A stretch of 64,000 nt of DNA from Salinigranum rubrum (GCF_002906575.1 NZ_CP026309.1:3162001-3226000), one strand, 5' to 3'; counted from the stretch's first letter, positions 54,668 to 64,000 are shown. Notes: generated by a model not told the origin, from the sequence alone. Program-made: numbers and translations.

Positions 54668-55015
54668 TTAGTTCTCGAGCGCATCAATTATTACGGCCAT
54701 ATTAACAGAGCTGTGCTCATCGAGAATCACCTGTTCCTCCTCCTTCAGCCTCGCCAATTCCGCATCCCGTTCCTTCTTCAGTTGCTTGAGTTCACTTCGT
54801 GCCTTCGCGATAGCGACACGCATGTCTTCATCGGGCAGTGTATCGCGCTCTTCGAAGCAATCGATCCGATCTTCGAAATCGTCGACTCGATACTGGAAGT
54901 ATGCTGTAATTAGCGGTCTTGTCGGAATATGTGACCGGTCGACGGCTTGCACAGAGTTCATTTCTAATTGTTTCGAACAGATTAAAGAATGCATACGAAG
55001 CACCACAAGTGACAT
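54668..55015 (-). CDS. Coiled-coil protein of unknown function
   Basis: 115 residues if started at ATG 55015; the ATG at 54961 (MNSVQAVDRSHIP) is an alternative. The core VAIAKARSELKQLKKERDAE and LARLKEEEQVILDEHSS form a strong heptad-repeat coiled coil. No other domain. Convergent with the integrase and adjacent to csa3 on the same strand (30-bp gap), so it may be co-transcribed with csa3. Function cannot be assigned. Confidence 0.5.
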   Translation of the reverse strand: MSLVVLRMHSLICSKQLEMNSVQAVDRSHIPTRPLITAYFQYRVDDFEDRIDCFEERDTLPDEDMRVAIAKARSELKQLKKERDAELARLKEEEQVILDEHSSVNMAVIIDALEN

Positions 55016-55045
55016 ACATGTCTAATATATTCGAATTTTTGTATG

Positions 55046-55843
55046 TCACATACTATTCTGCAGTTTAATATCTCTGAGATAGAGTTCTGCACCGAGCGTC
55101 AACCGCCCCACTCGCTCTTTGCCCTCGCGCGACGACTTGACGACACCCGCTTCCTCTAACGAATCAAGATGCCGGCCGACCGTGCTTTTCGATTGGCCTG
55201 TCAACTCGGTTAATTCTGCGACAGAAAGCGTGGTGTTGACAGCGCTATCTCCATCCGTGATTCGGTCGTCGCTCAAAGTTTGCGTCGCCTTGATAAACGC
55301 CTCGAACGTCTTTTCTGCTCGATTCGGGATGTGCGGGTTGACCGTCGGGAGAGCAATCGAGGCTGGTTTCGTGTGTAGATCACCAACCATCACGACCTCC
55401 TCGATATGAGATGGGTGGGCGGCCGCGATCACACTCAACACGAAAAGCAGCTCTCGGACTCCGCCGCCGGGGCACACAATTGTCTCAACAGCCTTCGTTC
55501 CGAGAGATGGGGCCGTGGCTTCGGCATCGTTTTGTGGAATCCCGCGTTGTGCTGCACGCGCAGGGTCAGTCACGAGAGCGCTAACCTCTCGGATTGCAAC
55601 ATCGAACGGGGGGCAGATGACTGGGGCGCTGACGATTCGGATGTCGTCATCGATCCGCTCGAAGAACTCAACGAGTTCCGCTGTCGAGGTGGCTGCTCTC
55701 TCATTCACGAACCCACCGTCGTCGTCGAAGTTCGCAGCTGGTTGCAAGAGAACGATCTGGTCGCCACTGTCAATTCCCGATTTAATCACTGACCGGGTTA
55801 TTCGACGGGTGTCAAACCCAAAACTGGCGATATACTGCCGCAT
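55046..55843 (-). CDS. csa3: Csa3-type CRISPR regulator (CARF + winged helix)
   Basis: 265 residues from ATG 55843, 26 nt after a TATA-like box (complement of 55867-55872). The N-terminal CARF-type Rossmann domain begins YIASFGFDTRRITRSVIKSG with a nucleotide-binding-type Asp/Thr region and contains VCPGGGVRELLFVLSVIAAA, the Gly-rich CARF ligand loop. The C-terminal winged helix (about 205-265) is LSVAELTELTGQSKSTVGRH. Csa3 proteins sense cyclic oligoadenylate-type ligands or act as transcription regulators of cas and adaptation genes. Located divergently upstream of cas6, it is placed to control this operon. Confidence 0.88.
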   Translation of the reverse strand: MRQYIASFGFDTRRITRSVIKSGIDSGDQIVLLQPAANFDDDGGFVNERAATSTAELVEFFERIDDDIRIVSAPVICPPFDVAIREVSALVTDPARAAQRGIPQNDAEATAPSLGTKAVETIVCPGGGVRELLFVLSVIAAAHPSHIEEVVMVGDLHTKPASIALPTVNPHIPNRAEKTFEAFIKATQTLSDDRITDGDSAVNTTLSVAELTELTGQSKSTVGRHLDSLEEAGVVKSSREGKERVGRLTLGAELYLRDIKLQNSM

Positions 55844-55865
55844 ACACGCCAAAGAAAACGCGCCA

Positions 55866-55956
55866 GTATAGTTCTATCGCGCTACCGTAGTGAAATCCTA
55901 ATCTTGAATTGCACTGAATTGCAGACTCTTCTCCATCACACAAAACCTTATGTAAG
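55866..55956. promoter_or_regulatory. Divergent csa3/cas6 promoter region
   Basis: A minus-strand TATA-like GAACTATAC (complement of about 55866-55874) is 26 nt from the csa3 ATG, and CCTTATGTAA (55947-55956) is about 27 nt from the cas6 ATG. Both suggest leaderless mRNAs. Confidence 0.55.
55905..55924. repeat. Tandem 10-bp repeat in the csa3/cas6 promoter region
   Basis: TGAATTGCAC followed immediately by TGAATTGCAG. Ten-base spacing puts both copies on the same helix face, between the two TATA boxes. A candidate Csa3 operator. Confidence 0.5.
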
Positions 55957-55976
55957 AGAAGTTGTCACGAAACTGT

Positions 55977-56798
55977 ATGCAACGAATCGACATGGCACTC
56001 TCGCCGTGTTCGAGTTTCCCGGTCCCGTATTCGACGGGATATCCGACGTATGCTGCTCTATTAGACATATTAGACGGCGTATCCTCGGAGGTGAGCGCGG
56101 CCGTTCACGACTCACCGCTCAGCACCTTCCGGAATAGCGGGCTCCTCGGCGGATTCGGGAGTTCCGAACGGGATCACCATCAACTCGTCCGTGGAGACCG
56201 GACCTACCGAATGAGCATTGGCGTCACCTCTGATGAGGAGCAGTCGGTGTTTCGGTCACTGGTTGACGCGCTCATGTACGACCAGCGCCCCATCGAACTG
56301 ACCGATGGAGTGTTGGAGGTGAAGCAGTTCGAGTCCACACAGGCCACTCACGAGTCACTCCTCGAAGAGGCGACGTCGTATGTGTCGCCGCGCATCCGCG
56401 TCGCGTTCGAGACGCCGACGTGCATCGAAGACGGCACGGATATCCAGACCCGCGTCCCCCACCGGATTCCAGTCTTCGAGTCGCTGCGAAACAAGTGGAA
56501 CAAGACGGCACCGGAGCAGTATCAGTTAGACATCACGCGGGATGATATCCGACAGAACGTCATCGCGCAGCCGAACCCCCGGACGTACCGCAAACACAAG
56601 GTAATGAAGGGACGCAGTGAGGACGGCCAGCTCTTGTTCATTCACGGGTTTACGTGTGACTGGGAAGCGTGGTTCCATAAGGCATCCGATGCACAGCAGA
56701 CTGCCCTGACGGCACTCATGCTCTATGCCGAATATAGCGGCATTGGCAACGCCGTCGCGCGTGGGTGTGGCTCGGTCTCTGTGGAGGTACAGGACTGA
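55977..56798 (+). CDS. cas6: Cas6 family CRISPR RNA endoribonuclease
   Basis: 273 residues from ATG 55977; an ATG at 55962 is too close to the TATA box. The C-terminal Gly-rich loop SGIGNAVARGCGSVSVE is the Cas6 RAMP signature. The N-terminal ferredoxin-like half has short strand patterns (YRMSIGVTSDEEQSVFRSLV). It should cut pre-crRNA within repeats to give the crRNA for the type I-D complex. The His usually used in catalysis is not clear by eye. The stop overlaps the cas10d start (TGATG). Confidence 0.85.
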   Translation: MQRIDMALSPCSSFPVPYSTGYPTYAALLDILDGVSSEVSAAVHDSPLSTFRNSGLLGGFGSSERDHHQLVRGDRTYRMSIGVTSDEEQSVFRSLVDALMYDQRPIELTDGVLEVKQFESTQATHESLLEEATSYVSPRIRVAFETPTCIEDGTDIQTRVPHRIPVFESLRNKWNKTAPEQYQLDITRDDIRQNVIAQPNPRTYRKHKVMKGRSEDGQLLFIHGFTCDWEAWFHKASDAQQTALTALMLYAEYSGIGNAVARGCGSVSVEVQD

Positions 56799-59700
56799 TG
56801 CCGCAGGAAGACGGTGAGCAACGTCACCTCGGTGAGTTTGATGTCGGCGGTGACGAGGCTCTGGAGTCACCTCCAGCCGAGGGCAACGAGACAGGGCAGA
56901 TCGCCGCTGAACTCTACGCAGACCCGCTTCAGAACTTAGGCCGAGACGAGGAGTCCCCGAGTTCGACCCTCACAGAGAGGTTTTCGAGGAGTATGCGACT
57001 GAGATCGACCCCAAACTCATCGAGTCAGGGTGGCTGTTCAGCCAGAACAAGAGCGTTGAGTACGGAAAAGTGGATCAGTCGATGCTCAATCACACGCGGA
57101 ATCTGGTCTTTTTCCTCCACCGCCTCGCGACGGTTGCAGAGGAGAGCCGAATACAGCCAATCTCTCCAGATGAACTTCGTGAACTCATCGCGCTCGCTGT
57201 TGCTCACGACTTTCACAAACTCCGTGCTGAGGACGAGAACCCAGCGACTCGGTTCAATATCACCGAACAGGAGATGGATGCGTTTGTCGCCGACTTCGGA
57301 CTCGATGAGTTCGCCCCTAATCTCAACGTTCGCGACTTCCACTCGTGTGCAGTAGACCACCACGACAGCGATGCAGCCCGCTCGACGGAGGTAACGCTTC
57401 GGTGGGAAGACTATCGACCACTCATTCGGCTCGCAGACGGGATGGCCTCCTGTACGACACCACAGGAAGCAACGAATCAGCGGATGCAGTCAACGTTCCA
57501 TGAGGCGTTCCCTGGTGAGCCGGTGAAACTGGTCAACCACCAGATTGATCACGTTACCGGTGTCTTCACGAACCTGCTAAATGCGACTGTTTCGGAGTAT
57601 CTCAACGAGAACTTCGACTACACCTGCCTGACCATCTATCAGGATGGGTGCGTCTATCTCGCACCACGGGATGCCCCGGAGCCGGCCAACGACGCTGAGT
57701 TGGCGGACGCACTAATGCGGAAGGTTGGCGCGAACATCAGCGACAGTCATCCTGCATACCGCTCTATCGACCAACTCCAGTCGAACATCGGAAGTGGGGC
57801 GCGGTACAGCCTCAACGATCCTGACTTCTTTTACGCGGGGTCAGCGCGATTGCTCCGGGCAACGGTTCGCAAAGGCATGACAGATGGCGCCGCCGACGAT
57901 GAGCCGACTGACGCTGCCCGTACGTCGATGGAGTTGTTGGAGGAGGGACTGGACACTGAGTTCTCGATGACGAAGCAGCAACAGGGTGCAGCCCGCTTCG
58001 TCAACGCAATCAAATCCGACTTCGTGAGCCCACTCCGGCCAGATGCAGGTGGCTTTGAATTGATTCGACCGACTGTCGAAGCGTTCGGCTTCGATGAGGC
58101 ACTCGCGGACTCGCTTGAAGAACTCCCCGAAGGCGTACACAGCAACCTCGTGAGTGGAGGGAAATGGGACTATTCGTACGCTCTCGCTCAGCGGCTCCTT
58201 GATCAGTTCGGAGAGGGTGAGGCGCTTCGTGAGTCCTCCGACGAAATCATGGAGACGCTCGAAGAAAGACTCGAAGGCCTTGTCGAGACGGACGACCAGA
58301 ACGTCGGTTGGGCTACGGTCGTCCAGCAGGCGCACGCAGGGGCGCTCGCTGGCGAGGTGCGAGCGTTCATCGAAGAAAACCTGCGGGTCGGCAAAGGCGC
58401 GCTCAGCGACGAGAGCGCTACGACAGACACGTTCGATGAATACGTGAAGAAGTCACGAGCGAAAACCTGCACGCTGTGTAGTCGCGGGGTCAGAGCAGGT
58501 GGGAATCTCACTCCGATGAAGTCGAAAAAGTCACTCTCGACGCTCCAGGCTGGCTTCACCAATCGCAAGCAGATCGGCCGAAACAAGGAGGACAAACTGA
58601 TCCTCTGTGCCGCGTGTCGCATCGAATTCTCGCTCCGTGAGACGGCGGCTGAGCGCCGTCAGGATGGACGATTATTTTTCCACCTCGTCCCAGACTACTT
58701 CTTCACACCGTTCTCGTGGCAACTCACTGATCGGTTAGTAAACCGATTCACGGGCGAGAACCGCGTCCGATTGGGGCGCCTTGCTGAAGCGGTCTACGAT
58801 ATGCAGACACCGGAAGGTTTCGGCGCCATCATGGACGAAGTGACCCAGCCGGAGGGCAACGGCGGCCGGACGATGTTCGAGTCGCTCGGACGGGATTTCG
58901 ACCACAATCTCCAGTTCGGCTCACAGACGATTGGATATTTCAAAGTCCCCGACAACGACACTGAATTCCAGTTCTTCGGTGCATTCCTCGCGCTGTCTAT
59001 CAGCGCGTACACGGGAATGCGCGTCTACATGAGCCAATCGCCGGTGCCTGAGATGCGGGCTCGTGAATTCCCCGAGTTCGCCAAGCTAGGCGGCGGGTTC
59101 ACCCAAGTCACCCAGTTCTACGGCGAGTCTGTCTCGTTGAGTGAACTGCCGACGACACTCCGTCGAGCAGCAGCTCTGATTCAACTCGGGCACGCGCTGC
59201 AGGGGAGTTCGCGGAACGACTCCCTGTTTGCGAAGTATCTCCGAGTGAGCCGCAACGAGTTACTCCCCGGGGCGCACCTGCTCAAGCGGGCGATCCAATC
59301 CTCAGATGAGGGGCTCTACATTCCTGCCCTGATGAGATATGCAGTCGCGCTCGACGAAGGGCGCGGCATCGCACGATTCAATGACAGCATGAGTGAGACA
59401 CCTCACAGCCGCATCACCCGACTCGCAGAACTCGCGTTCGATGCAATCCGGCCGAACACTCGGGGCAACAAGCCCCACCGGGTTGAACGCGTCTTCCGCG
59501 AGAGTGTGAAAGCGGTCACGAAAACAGGCGGACAGCTCAGCCGAGAGGATTACACGATGCTCGTTTCGGGCCGAATACAGAAGATGCTCGACCGGCAGGC
59601 CGGCAACGGGATCTACCCAGTCAGCCACGAAGACTCTGAGGCCGGCACCTCGCTCCAAGAACGGATTGAAGACTATTCGGGGTTCTTCGTGGATGAAATT

Positions 59701-59874
59701 CTGTTCGGTATCGCGAACGGGCGCCCGTCGCAACTCAAGCGACTGGAGAACAACCTCGCAGACGGCTTCTTCGGGGCGACACTACGGCTGAGCAACGAGC
59801 AGTATCAAGAACAACACGGCGATGACGCCGAGACAGAGACGGCTGCGACTGCAGACAATAAGGAGGACATCTAA
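56798..59874 (+). CDS. cas10d: Cas10d/Csc3, large subunit of type I-D with HD nuclease domain; N-terminal single-base frameshift
   Basis: Starts at ATG 56798 inside the cas6 stop. The first 50 codons (MPQEDGEQRHLGEF and GQIAAELYADPLQNL) are followed by a break at the C4 run 56955-56958. One added C continues PEFDPHREVFEEYATEIDPK and LIESGWLFSQNKSVEYGKVD into the main frame; corrected length is 1025 residues. The HD-type nuclease domain has His137-Asp138 (AVAHDFHKL) and a second VDHHD cluster. A zinc finger uses CTLCSRG and CAACR, followed by the palm-like core. In type I-D this HD, not Cas3, cuts DNA. The split is probably a sequence error, not loss of function. Confidence 0.9.
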
Positions 59875-60851
59875 TGTTAGACGATTCCATTACCACGGCA
59901 CTCGAGAACAGCACCGTCCCGATGGATGGGATGACGAACACCCCAGGCACAAACTACACGACAATACTCGTGCTGCGGGAATTAGAGAGCCACGCCATCT
60001 TCACCACCAACGGGCAGGACGCTGACATCGCCTCCCTCTCGGTTGTCGGAGAGGAGGGGAGCATCGAATACTCGCCGGGGTTGATGTTCATGCGGAAACA
60101 GACCGGCAGCGACCGGCGTATGGGCAAGGCAATCCAGCGTGAACTACTGGACTACGAGAAGGACGATTCGATGGAGGTCAACGAGATGAACCCCCGCTCG
60201 GTCGAGTCGGCACTCTACGGGAGTGCAGCCAGCGGGGACGATGAGGTGGACATCGGCGTGACCTCACGAGTCATGTACGATACGGCGTTCAGCGTGCGTG
60301 ACGCGAGTGCCTGTATCGACGAGAAATTTCAGAACGCACCTGGTGAGGGCTACGCCAAGGGTTCGAAGGCCACTATCCGCGAGCCGGACTTCTTCGAACC
60401 GGGCACTCTCTTCCCGTGTGCTATCACGCTCCGAGACGCGACGCCTGCGGAGGTCGCGTTCGTCCTCGCCATCACGAAACGGAACAAGCGGTACGGGGCA
60501 GCGACCACGCGTCTCGGTCGGGTGAAAAATCACGTCCTCGGTGTGTACACCGGCTCTGAGGAAGGCCCATCGAACCGCGAACTGACTGCAGGTGTCATCA
60601 ATGCCTTCGCAAGTGAAGACGACCGCACGATGGCCGATGTTGTGCAGGCGGCTGCGCTCGATGTCGCCGTCGCCAAGGAGGCGACCCGCGCAACCTACGA
60701 CGCAGCGTGTGAGTCAGGTATTTCCCAGTCAGCGGTCGATGAGTCGATCGTGGACGATTTGCTCGAACTGACCGCGGATGAAGAACTTCGGGGTGTCCTT
60801 GAGGCACAGCGTGACCGCTCGGCGGCGTTCATCGACGCTGCACTCGACTGA
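59874..60851 (+). CDS. csc2: Cas7d/Csc2, type I-D backbone subunit
   Basis: 325 residues; the ATG overlaps the cas10d stop (TAATG), and an AGGAGG Shine-Dalgarno lies at 59861-59866. The Csc2 pattern is visible: an N-terminal RRM-like strand (YTTILVLRELESHAIFTTNG), the insertion VNEMNPRSVESALYGSAASG, and the loop RYGAATTRLGRVKNHVLGVY. The C-terminal half is helical. Several copies of Cas7d line up along the crRNA in the I-D complex. Follows cas10d as in known I-D operons. Confidence 0.9.
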   Translation: MLDDSITTALENSTVPMDGMTNTPGTNYTTILVLRELESHAIFTTNGQDADIASLSVVGEEGSIEYSPGLMFMRKQTGSDRRMGKAIQRELLDYEKDDSMEVNEMNPRSVESALYGSAASGDDEVDIGVTSRVMYDTAFSVRDASACIDEKFQNAPGEGYAKGSKATIREPDFFEPGTLFPCAITLRDATPAEVAFVLAITKRNKRYGAATTRLGRVKNHVLGVYTGSEEGPSNRELTAGVINAFASEDDRTMADVVQAAALDVAVAKEATRATYDAACESGISQSAVDESIVDDLLELTADEELRGVLEAQRDRSAAFIDAALD

Positions 60852-60862
60852 GGCATCCGCTC

Positions 60863-61621
60863 ATGCAGGTCATCGAAGCGACGATGCTGACACACGGGAA
60901 GGTCGGGTTCGCCTCCCGTGAGGTTGGACGAATGGCCGACACCGAGCCGTGCGTATTGAATACGGCCTTACACTACGCCCTTGGGCTGGCCAGTGGTCGC
61001 TACGTGGATGCCAGCCACCAGCCGACGTATATCGAAGACACCGCTGAGGTGGTGAACGACCTCTACGTCACACCGGCGATTCCGGCCAAGGAAGACAAGC
61101 GCGGCTCTGTTCGTGCGTCGTTCATCACCACTGTTCGGAACGCGCGAGGCGACAAGTACGCGACGCCGAACTACTCAGCCCAGGATGAGCGAAACGAGAA
61201 GGCAAACCTGAACGTGCCTTCGTTCGAGCGTGAGCGGGCGCTCGCACCGGGTAATCTATTTCGCTTCTACGTCTTCCCATACGGGCGGTCAGCCGAGGAG
61301 GCACTGGACGTTCTCCCACGCTATATCCGCCTTGGGAAGAAGCGTGGGAAAGCACGGGTTGCATACCGAACCGTCGGTGCTGAGCGGCGGTCAGGGACGT
61401 TCTCGCTCGGTCACCCACTCAGCATCTACGATCATGAGGCACGACCAACCGGTGGAGTCATCATGAAGCAACTGCAGCCCACCCCTCTCGTCTACGAGGG
61501 AGAGTTCGATACCGACCACTACGCCATCGACTCTCCGTTCAGTGAGAGCTCAGATTACGAAGCGCGCATCTGCTACCCAGCCGATGCGAAGTTCCTCTTG
61601 CAGAAACGAAGCGATGTCTGA
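60863..61621 (+). CDS. csc1: Cas5d/Csc1, type I-D subunit
   Basis: 252 residues starting 12 bases after the csc2 stop. MQVIEATMLTHGKVGFASRE is the first RAMP strand, with further strands at VRASFITTVRNARGDKYATP and KRGKARVAYRTVGAERRSGT. The Gly-rich loop and length fit Csc1, which caps the 5' handle of the crRNA. Its last bases overlap the cas3 start (eight-base overlap). Order csc2-csc1 after cas10d is the type I-D signature. Confidence 0.88.
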   Translation: MQVIEATMLTHGKVGFASREVGRMADTEPCVLNTALHYALGLASGRYVDASHQPTYIEDTAEVVNDLYVTPAIPAKEDKRGSVRASFITTVRNARGDKYATPNYSAQDERNEKANLNVPSFERERALAPGNLFRFYVFPYGRSAEEALDVLPRYIRLGKKRGKARVAYRTVGAERRSGTFSLGHPLSIYDHEARPTGGVIMKQLQPTPLVYEGEFDTDHYAIDSPFSESSDYEARICYPADAKFLLQKRSDV

Positions 61622-63767
61622 CTTCGAGCCACTCACGTTCCGGCTGGCCGGTCTCGGGTTGCGGATGTACCCCGGCGACTACCCGGCACAGAACCTCGAC
61701 CCGCATCGCCACCAGTGGGGGATGTACGACGCGCTGACGAGCGGCATCTCCGGCGCCTTCGTGAACGCAGCCCCAACTGGGAGTGGCAAGACTGAATCGT
61801 GGGTCGCACCGGTCGTCGAGAAGGGGTTAGATACCATCGCTGTGTATCCCACGAACGCACTGATCGAGGATCAGCGACGAGGTATCGATAGGCTGCTCGA
61901 AGACATTGACGGTGGCGACGACGTCGCATTGCTCAATGTCACGAGTGAGACGATCGGTCCGAACGGGAAGTACGCCGAGCAGTTCCCCGAAGCCAAGAGT
62001 AATGGTGAACGGTTGTCGCAGTTGCTGGGACAACAGCTCGGGCGCACATCATACAACACGACAATTCTGCTGACGAACCCCGATACGTTTGTCCTCATGC
62101 GTCGAGGGCTCTACAACAGCCGTGTCGAGAACGTTCGTCGGTTCGAGGTCGCTGTCGTGGACGAGTTCCACCGCGCGAACCGGAAGGAGCAGAACACGAT
62201 GCTGTTCCTGCTCGACGAAATGTATGACCTCGACGAATCAGTCTGTGGGCTGAACCAGCTTGTCTTCCTCAGCGCGACACCGGATGCCGAACTCGAAGCC
62301 AAATTCGAGAACAGTCTATCGGCGCCGTATTATCGGGCTGATGAGTTTGCGTGGGCCGATGACCCCTCGGTCCCGGACGTGCTCGATGGGGAACCCTCAC
62401 AAGTCGATTTTGAGCCTGATGGCCTCCCCGAAGGATACCGGGATATCTTGCCCCCGGTCGAACTCACGGTTTTTCCCTCACAAACGTTCCAGACGGCGAC
62501 GGAGATGCTCGATGACGACTCGTTCGTCTCGCAGGTTCGAGACGGGGAGTGTGTCATCATGCTGGACGGCATCCACGAAGTCGACCGTGTCTACCGAGCG
62601 CTGCGCAACGCTGGTGTTACGGGCGTCGCTCGAATCGATGGCTTTCATCGGAAGAACCTCGAAGAGAAACTGAAGGCTCCGACGCTAGTGAGTAACTCAG
62701 CAGTAGAGGTGGGTGTTAATTTCGACACTGAGCAGATCATGTTCTCCGGTCACGACGCGTCGAGCTTTTTCCAGCGACTCGGCCGCCTGCGGAACCGGGA
62801 GGACGAGTCGGTTGCACGCGGCTACGTGCCTAAATACACGTTCTCAAAGCTGACGGATCTCGATAAGGCGTCTGGCGATATGTGGCTACCACGTGGACGG
62901 TTCGAGGATGAATTGAAGGAAATCTATGTGGATGCCGGTCGCGCACCCGAGTCGTTCGACCGTCGCTACTCGGCTGTTGAGGCGTACGACCACATCAGGA
63001 GTCGCGAGGACAATGCGATGGAAGACCGAAAAAAGGAGCTTCGGCGCGATGGGTACCAGCGGCTCTCGCGTCACTTCTTCCCCGGGGAGACGCTCACGAA
63101 AGACGACGTACAGCGTCTTCACAACGCCGCGAACCGAGGGGTGCTTGACGGCCTGAAGACCTACCGCGGGGAGAGCATTCAAACGCTTGTCTTCGACCAA
63201 CAGGAGCAGAGTATGCAAGCGTACAATATCCCCTACCTGCTTCGACATGGCAGCGTCTCGTTTGTCCCTCGAGAAGAGTTTCTGAATCGAGTTCCCGAGA
63301 GCGAACACGCCGATGTGCGTCGGCTAAAAGAATACAGTGCTGGATACTGCATCTATCGAGGGTCGGCTGACAATGACGGTGAAGCAGCCGAATATGCTGG
63401 CCGGCACGTGGCGTACAAAGCGACTGGACAGCTGTACACCCTGCTGAGTGACCACCCGCGGAACTCACGCGAACCGAAGCGCGTGACAGGGCTGGAGGTT
63501 GAAGTCGACGGGCACGTCGAAGGGTTGAGTCACCTCAAAGACGCACTCAGTGAACGCGAGGTACTCTGCTATGCCCTCGAAGGCAACGCATCGAAAATTC
63601 AGAACCTCTACTCACTCGGCCCGTTTGGATTCATATATCCACTGAGATATTCGGGCGGGGATGCCGCAGTTGCGTTCGGCCATGACGCGCTACATCTCCA
63701 CTGTCGTGTTCAGGATCAAGCCGAGAAGGACGCGGCAGACAACCTGGACGAGGTGTTGGATTGGTAG
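61614..63767 (+). CDS. cas3: Cas3 helicase (Cas3'), type I-D, without HD domain
   Basis: 717 residues from ATG 61614. Motif I is NAAPTGSGKTES (Walker A at 53-60), motif II is VVDEFHRANR (DEFH, 183-186), motif III is FLSATPD, and QRLGRLRNRED is the arginine-finger motif VI. An SF2 helicase with no HD nuclease, as expected in type I-D where the HD is in Cas10d. It unwinds target DNA after the complex has bound it. The longer frame upstream (61542) overlaps csc1 and is not a better start. cas4 follows at once. Confidence 0.93.
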   Translation: MSDFEPLTFRLAGLGLRMYPGDYPAQNLDPHRHQWGMYDALTSGISGAFVNAAPTGSGKTESWVAPVVEKGLDTIAVYPTNALIEDQRRGIDRLLEDIDGGDDVALLNVTSETIGPNGKYAEQFPEAKSNGERLSQLLGQQLGRTSYNTTILLTNPDTFVLMRRGLYNSRVENVRRFEVAVVDEFHRANRKEQNTMLFLLDEMYDLDESVCGLNQLVFLSATPDAELEAKFENSLSAPYYRADEFAWADDPSVPDVLDGEPSQVDFEPDGLPEGYRDILPPVELTVFPSQTFQTATEMLDDDSFVSQVRDGECVIMLDGIHEVDRVYRALRNAGVTGVARIDGFHRKNLEEKLKAPTLVSNSAVEVGVNFDTEQIMFSGHDASSFFQRLGRLRNREDESVARGYVPKYTFSKLTDLDKASGDMWLPRGRFEDELKEIYVDAGRAPESFDRRYSAVEAYDHIRSREDNAMEDRKKELRRDGYQRLSRHFFPGETLTKDDVQRLHNAANRGVLDGLKTYRGESIQTLVFDQQEQSMQAYNIPYLLRHGSVSFVPREEFLNRVPESEHADVRRLKEYSAGYCIYRGSADNDGEAAEYAGRHVAYKATGQLYTLLSDHPRNSREPKRVTGLEVEVDGHVEGLSHLKDALSEREVLCYALEGNASKIQNLYSLGPFGFIYPLRYSGGDAAVAFGHDALHLHCRVQDQAEKDAADNLDEVLDW

Positions 63768-64000
63768 ATGACGACTGCCGGGCAGCGCGATGAACTCGTC
63801 CACGTCAGCGCGATAAATTCGTTCGTCTACTGTCCACGACGGTATTACTACCTTCGGTTCTACGATGTAACACGCCACTCTGTCGAACTCACGGAAGGGA
63901 GACACCAACACCAACGCCATACCCGACGAGGTGGACAGGTGAGAGAACTCTATCTCCGGTCGGACGAACTCGGACTTCACGGGAAAGTGGATGCAATCGA
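63768..64000 (+). CDS. cas4: Cas4 exonuclease, 5' part (runs off the window)
   Basis: ATG 63768 is the first codon after the cas3 stop (TAGATG). The 77 visible residues show HVSAINSFVYCPRRYYYLRF, with the first Fe-S cysteine of the Cas4 family in a CPRRYYL-type motif, then the helical EGRHQHQR and the start of the RecB-like nuclease fold (GLHGKVDAI, where the Asp would be metal-binding). Cas4 trims prespacers for Cas1/Cas2. The rest of the gene and any cas1/cas2/array lie beyond base 64000. Confidence 0.88.
   Translation, partial: MTTAGQRDELVHVSAINSFVYCPRRYYYLRFYDVTRHSVELTEGRHQHQRHTRRGGQVRELYLRSDELGLHGKVDAI

Noticed and set aside
55844-64000. CRISPR repeat-spacer array
   Set aside because: No regularly spaced repeats were seen anywhere in the window; the array is presumably beyond base 64000.

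Overview
The window is haloarchaeal chromosomal DNA (class Halobacteria; the genus cannot be fixed from the sequence). Reasons: high GC with G/C-ending codons, strongly acidic proteins, many genes whose TATA-like box lies about 25-30 nt before the start codon (leaderless transcripts), Tat-type secretion signals, and families typical of haloarchaea (DUF58/DUF4129/DUF4350 cluster, archaeal CoaD, PhiH1-type repressor, Csa3). No rRNA, tRNA, insertion sequence or CRISPR array was found.

Layout. 1-5.1 kb: surface-glycan genes (end of a membrane protein, beta-helix protein, GT2 glycosyltransferase, sulfatase-fold enzyme). 5.2-13.2 kb: a cell-envelope cluster (DUF4129 protein with a Gly-rich linker, DUF58 protein, two membrane proteins, DUF4350 protein and a small membrane partner) with no MoxR ATPase in view. 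13.7-17.1 kb: two overlapping sugar-nucleotide epimerase/dehydratases and a GT4 glycosyltransferase. 17.1-23.8 kb: CoaD, a YjdF/DUF2238-like membrane protein, a P2A-type cation ATPase, cupin, SDR and a LarA-like protein. 24.5-40.9 kb: a catabolic/uptake region with an IclR regulator, SBF-like carrier, two FAH-family hydrolases flanking a peptide/oligosaccharide-type ABC transporter operon, aldo/keto reductase, UspA, aminotransferase and an MFS carrier.

From about 41 kb GC falls and the content becomes accessory. A tyrosine integrase with a zinc ribbon (41.6 kb) and a second, catalytic-domain-only integrase (54.0 kb) bracket an island. It holds small proteins, a DEDD-exonuclease/HNH pair divergent from a PhiH1-like repressor over a palindromic operator region, a dead PD-(D/E)XK gene, a tightly coupled three-gene operon built around a two-motif phospholipase-D-fold protein (46.9-51.1 kb, my best candidate for an undescribed system), and a PD-(D/E)XK protein with a duplicated C-terminal module.

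The window ends in a type I-D CRISPR-Cas operon: divergent csa3, then cas6, cas10d (HD nuclease), csc2/cas7, csc1/cas5, HD-less cas3 and the start of cas4. The cas genes overlap or nearly touch and are probably co-transcribed from one leaderless promoter.

A cross-cutting observation: six genes (DUF4129, DUF58, P-type ATPase, aldo/keto reductase, a Tat-exported protein and cas10d) are each split by what looks like one missing base in a run of 4-5 G or C. Restoring one base rejoins a convincing protein each time, so these are more likely consensus-sequence errors than six real pseudogenes.
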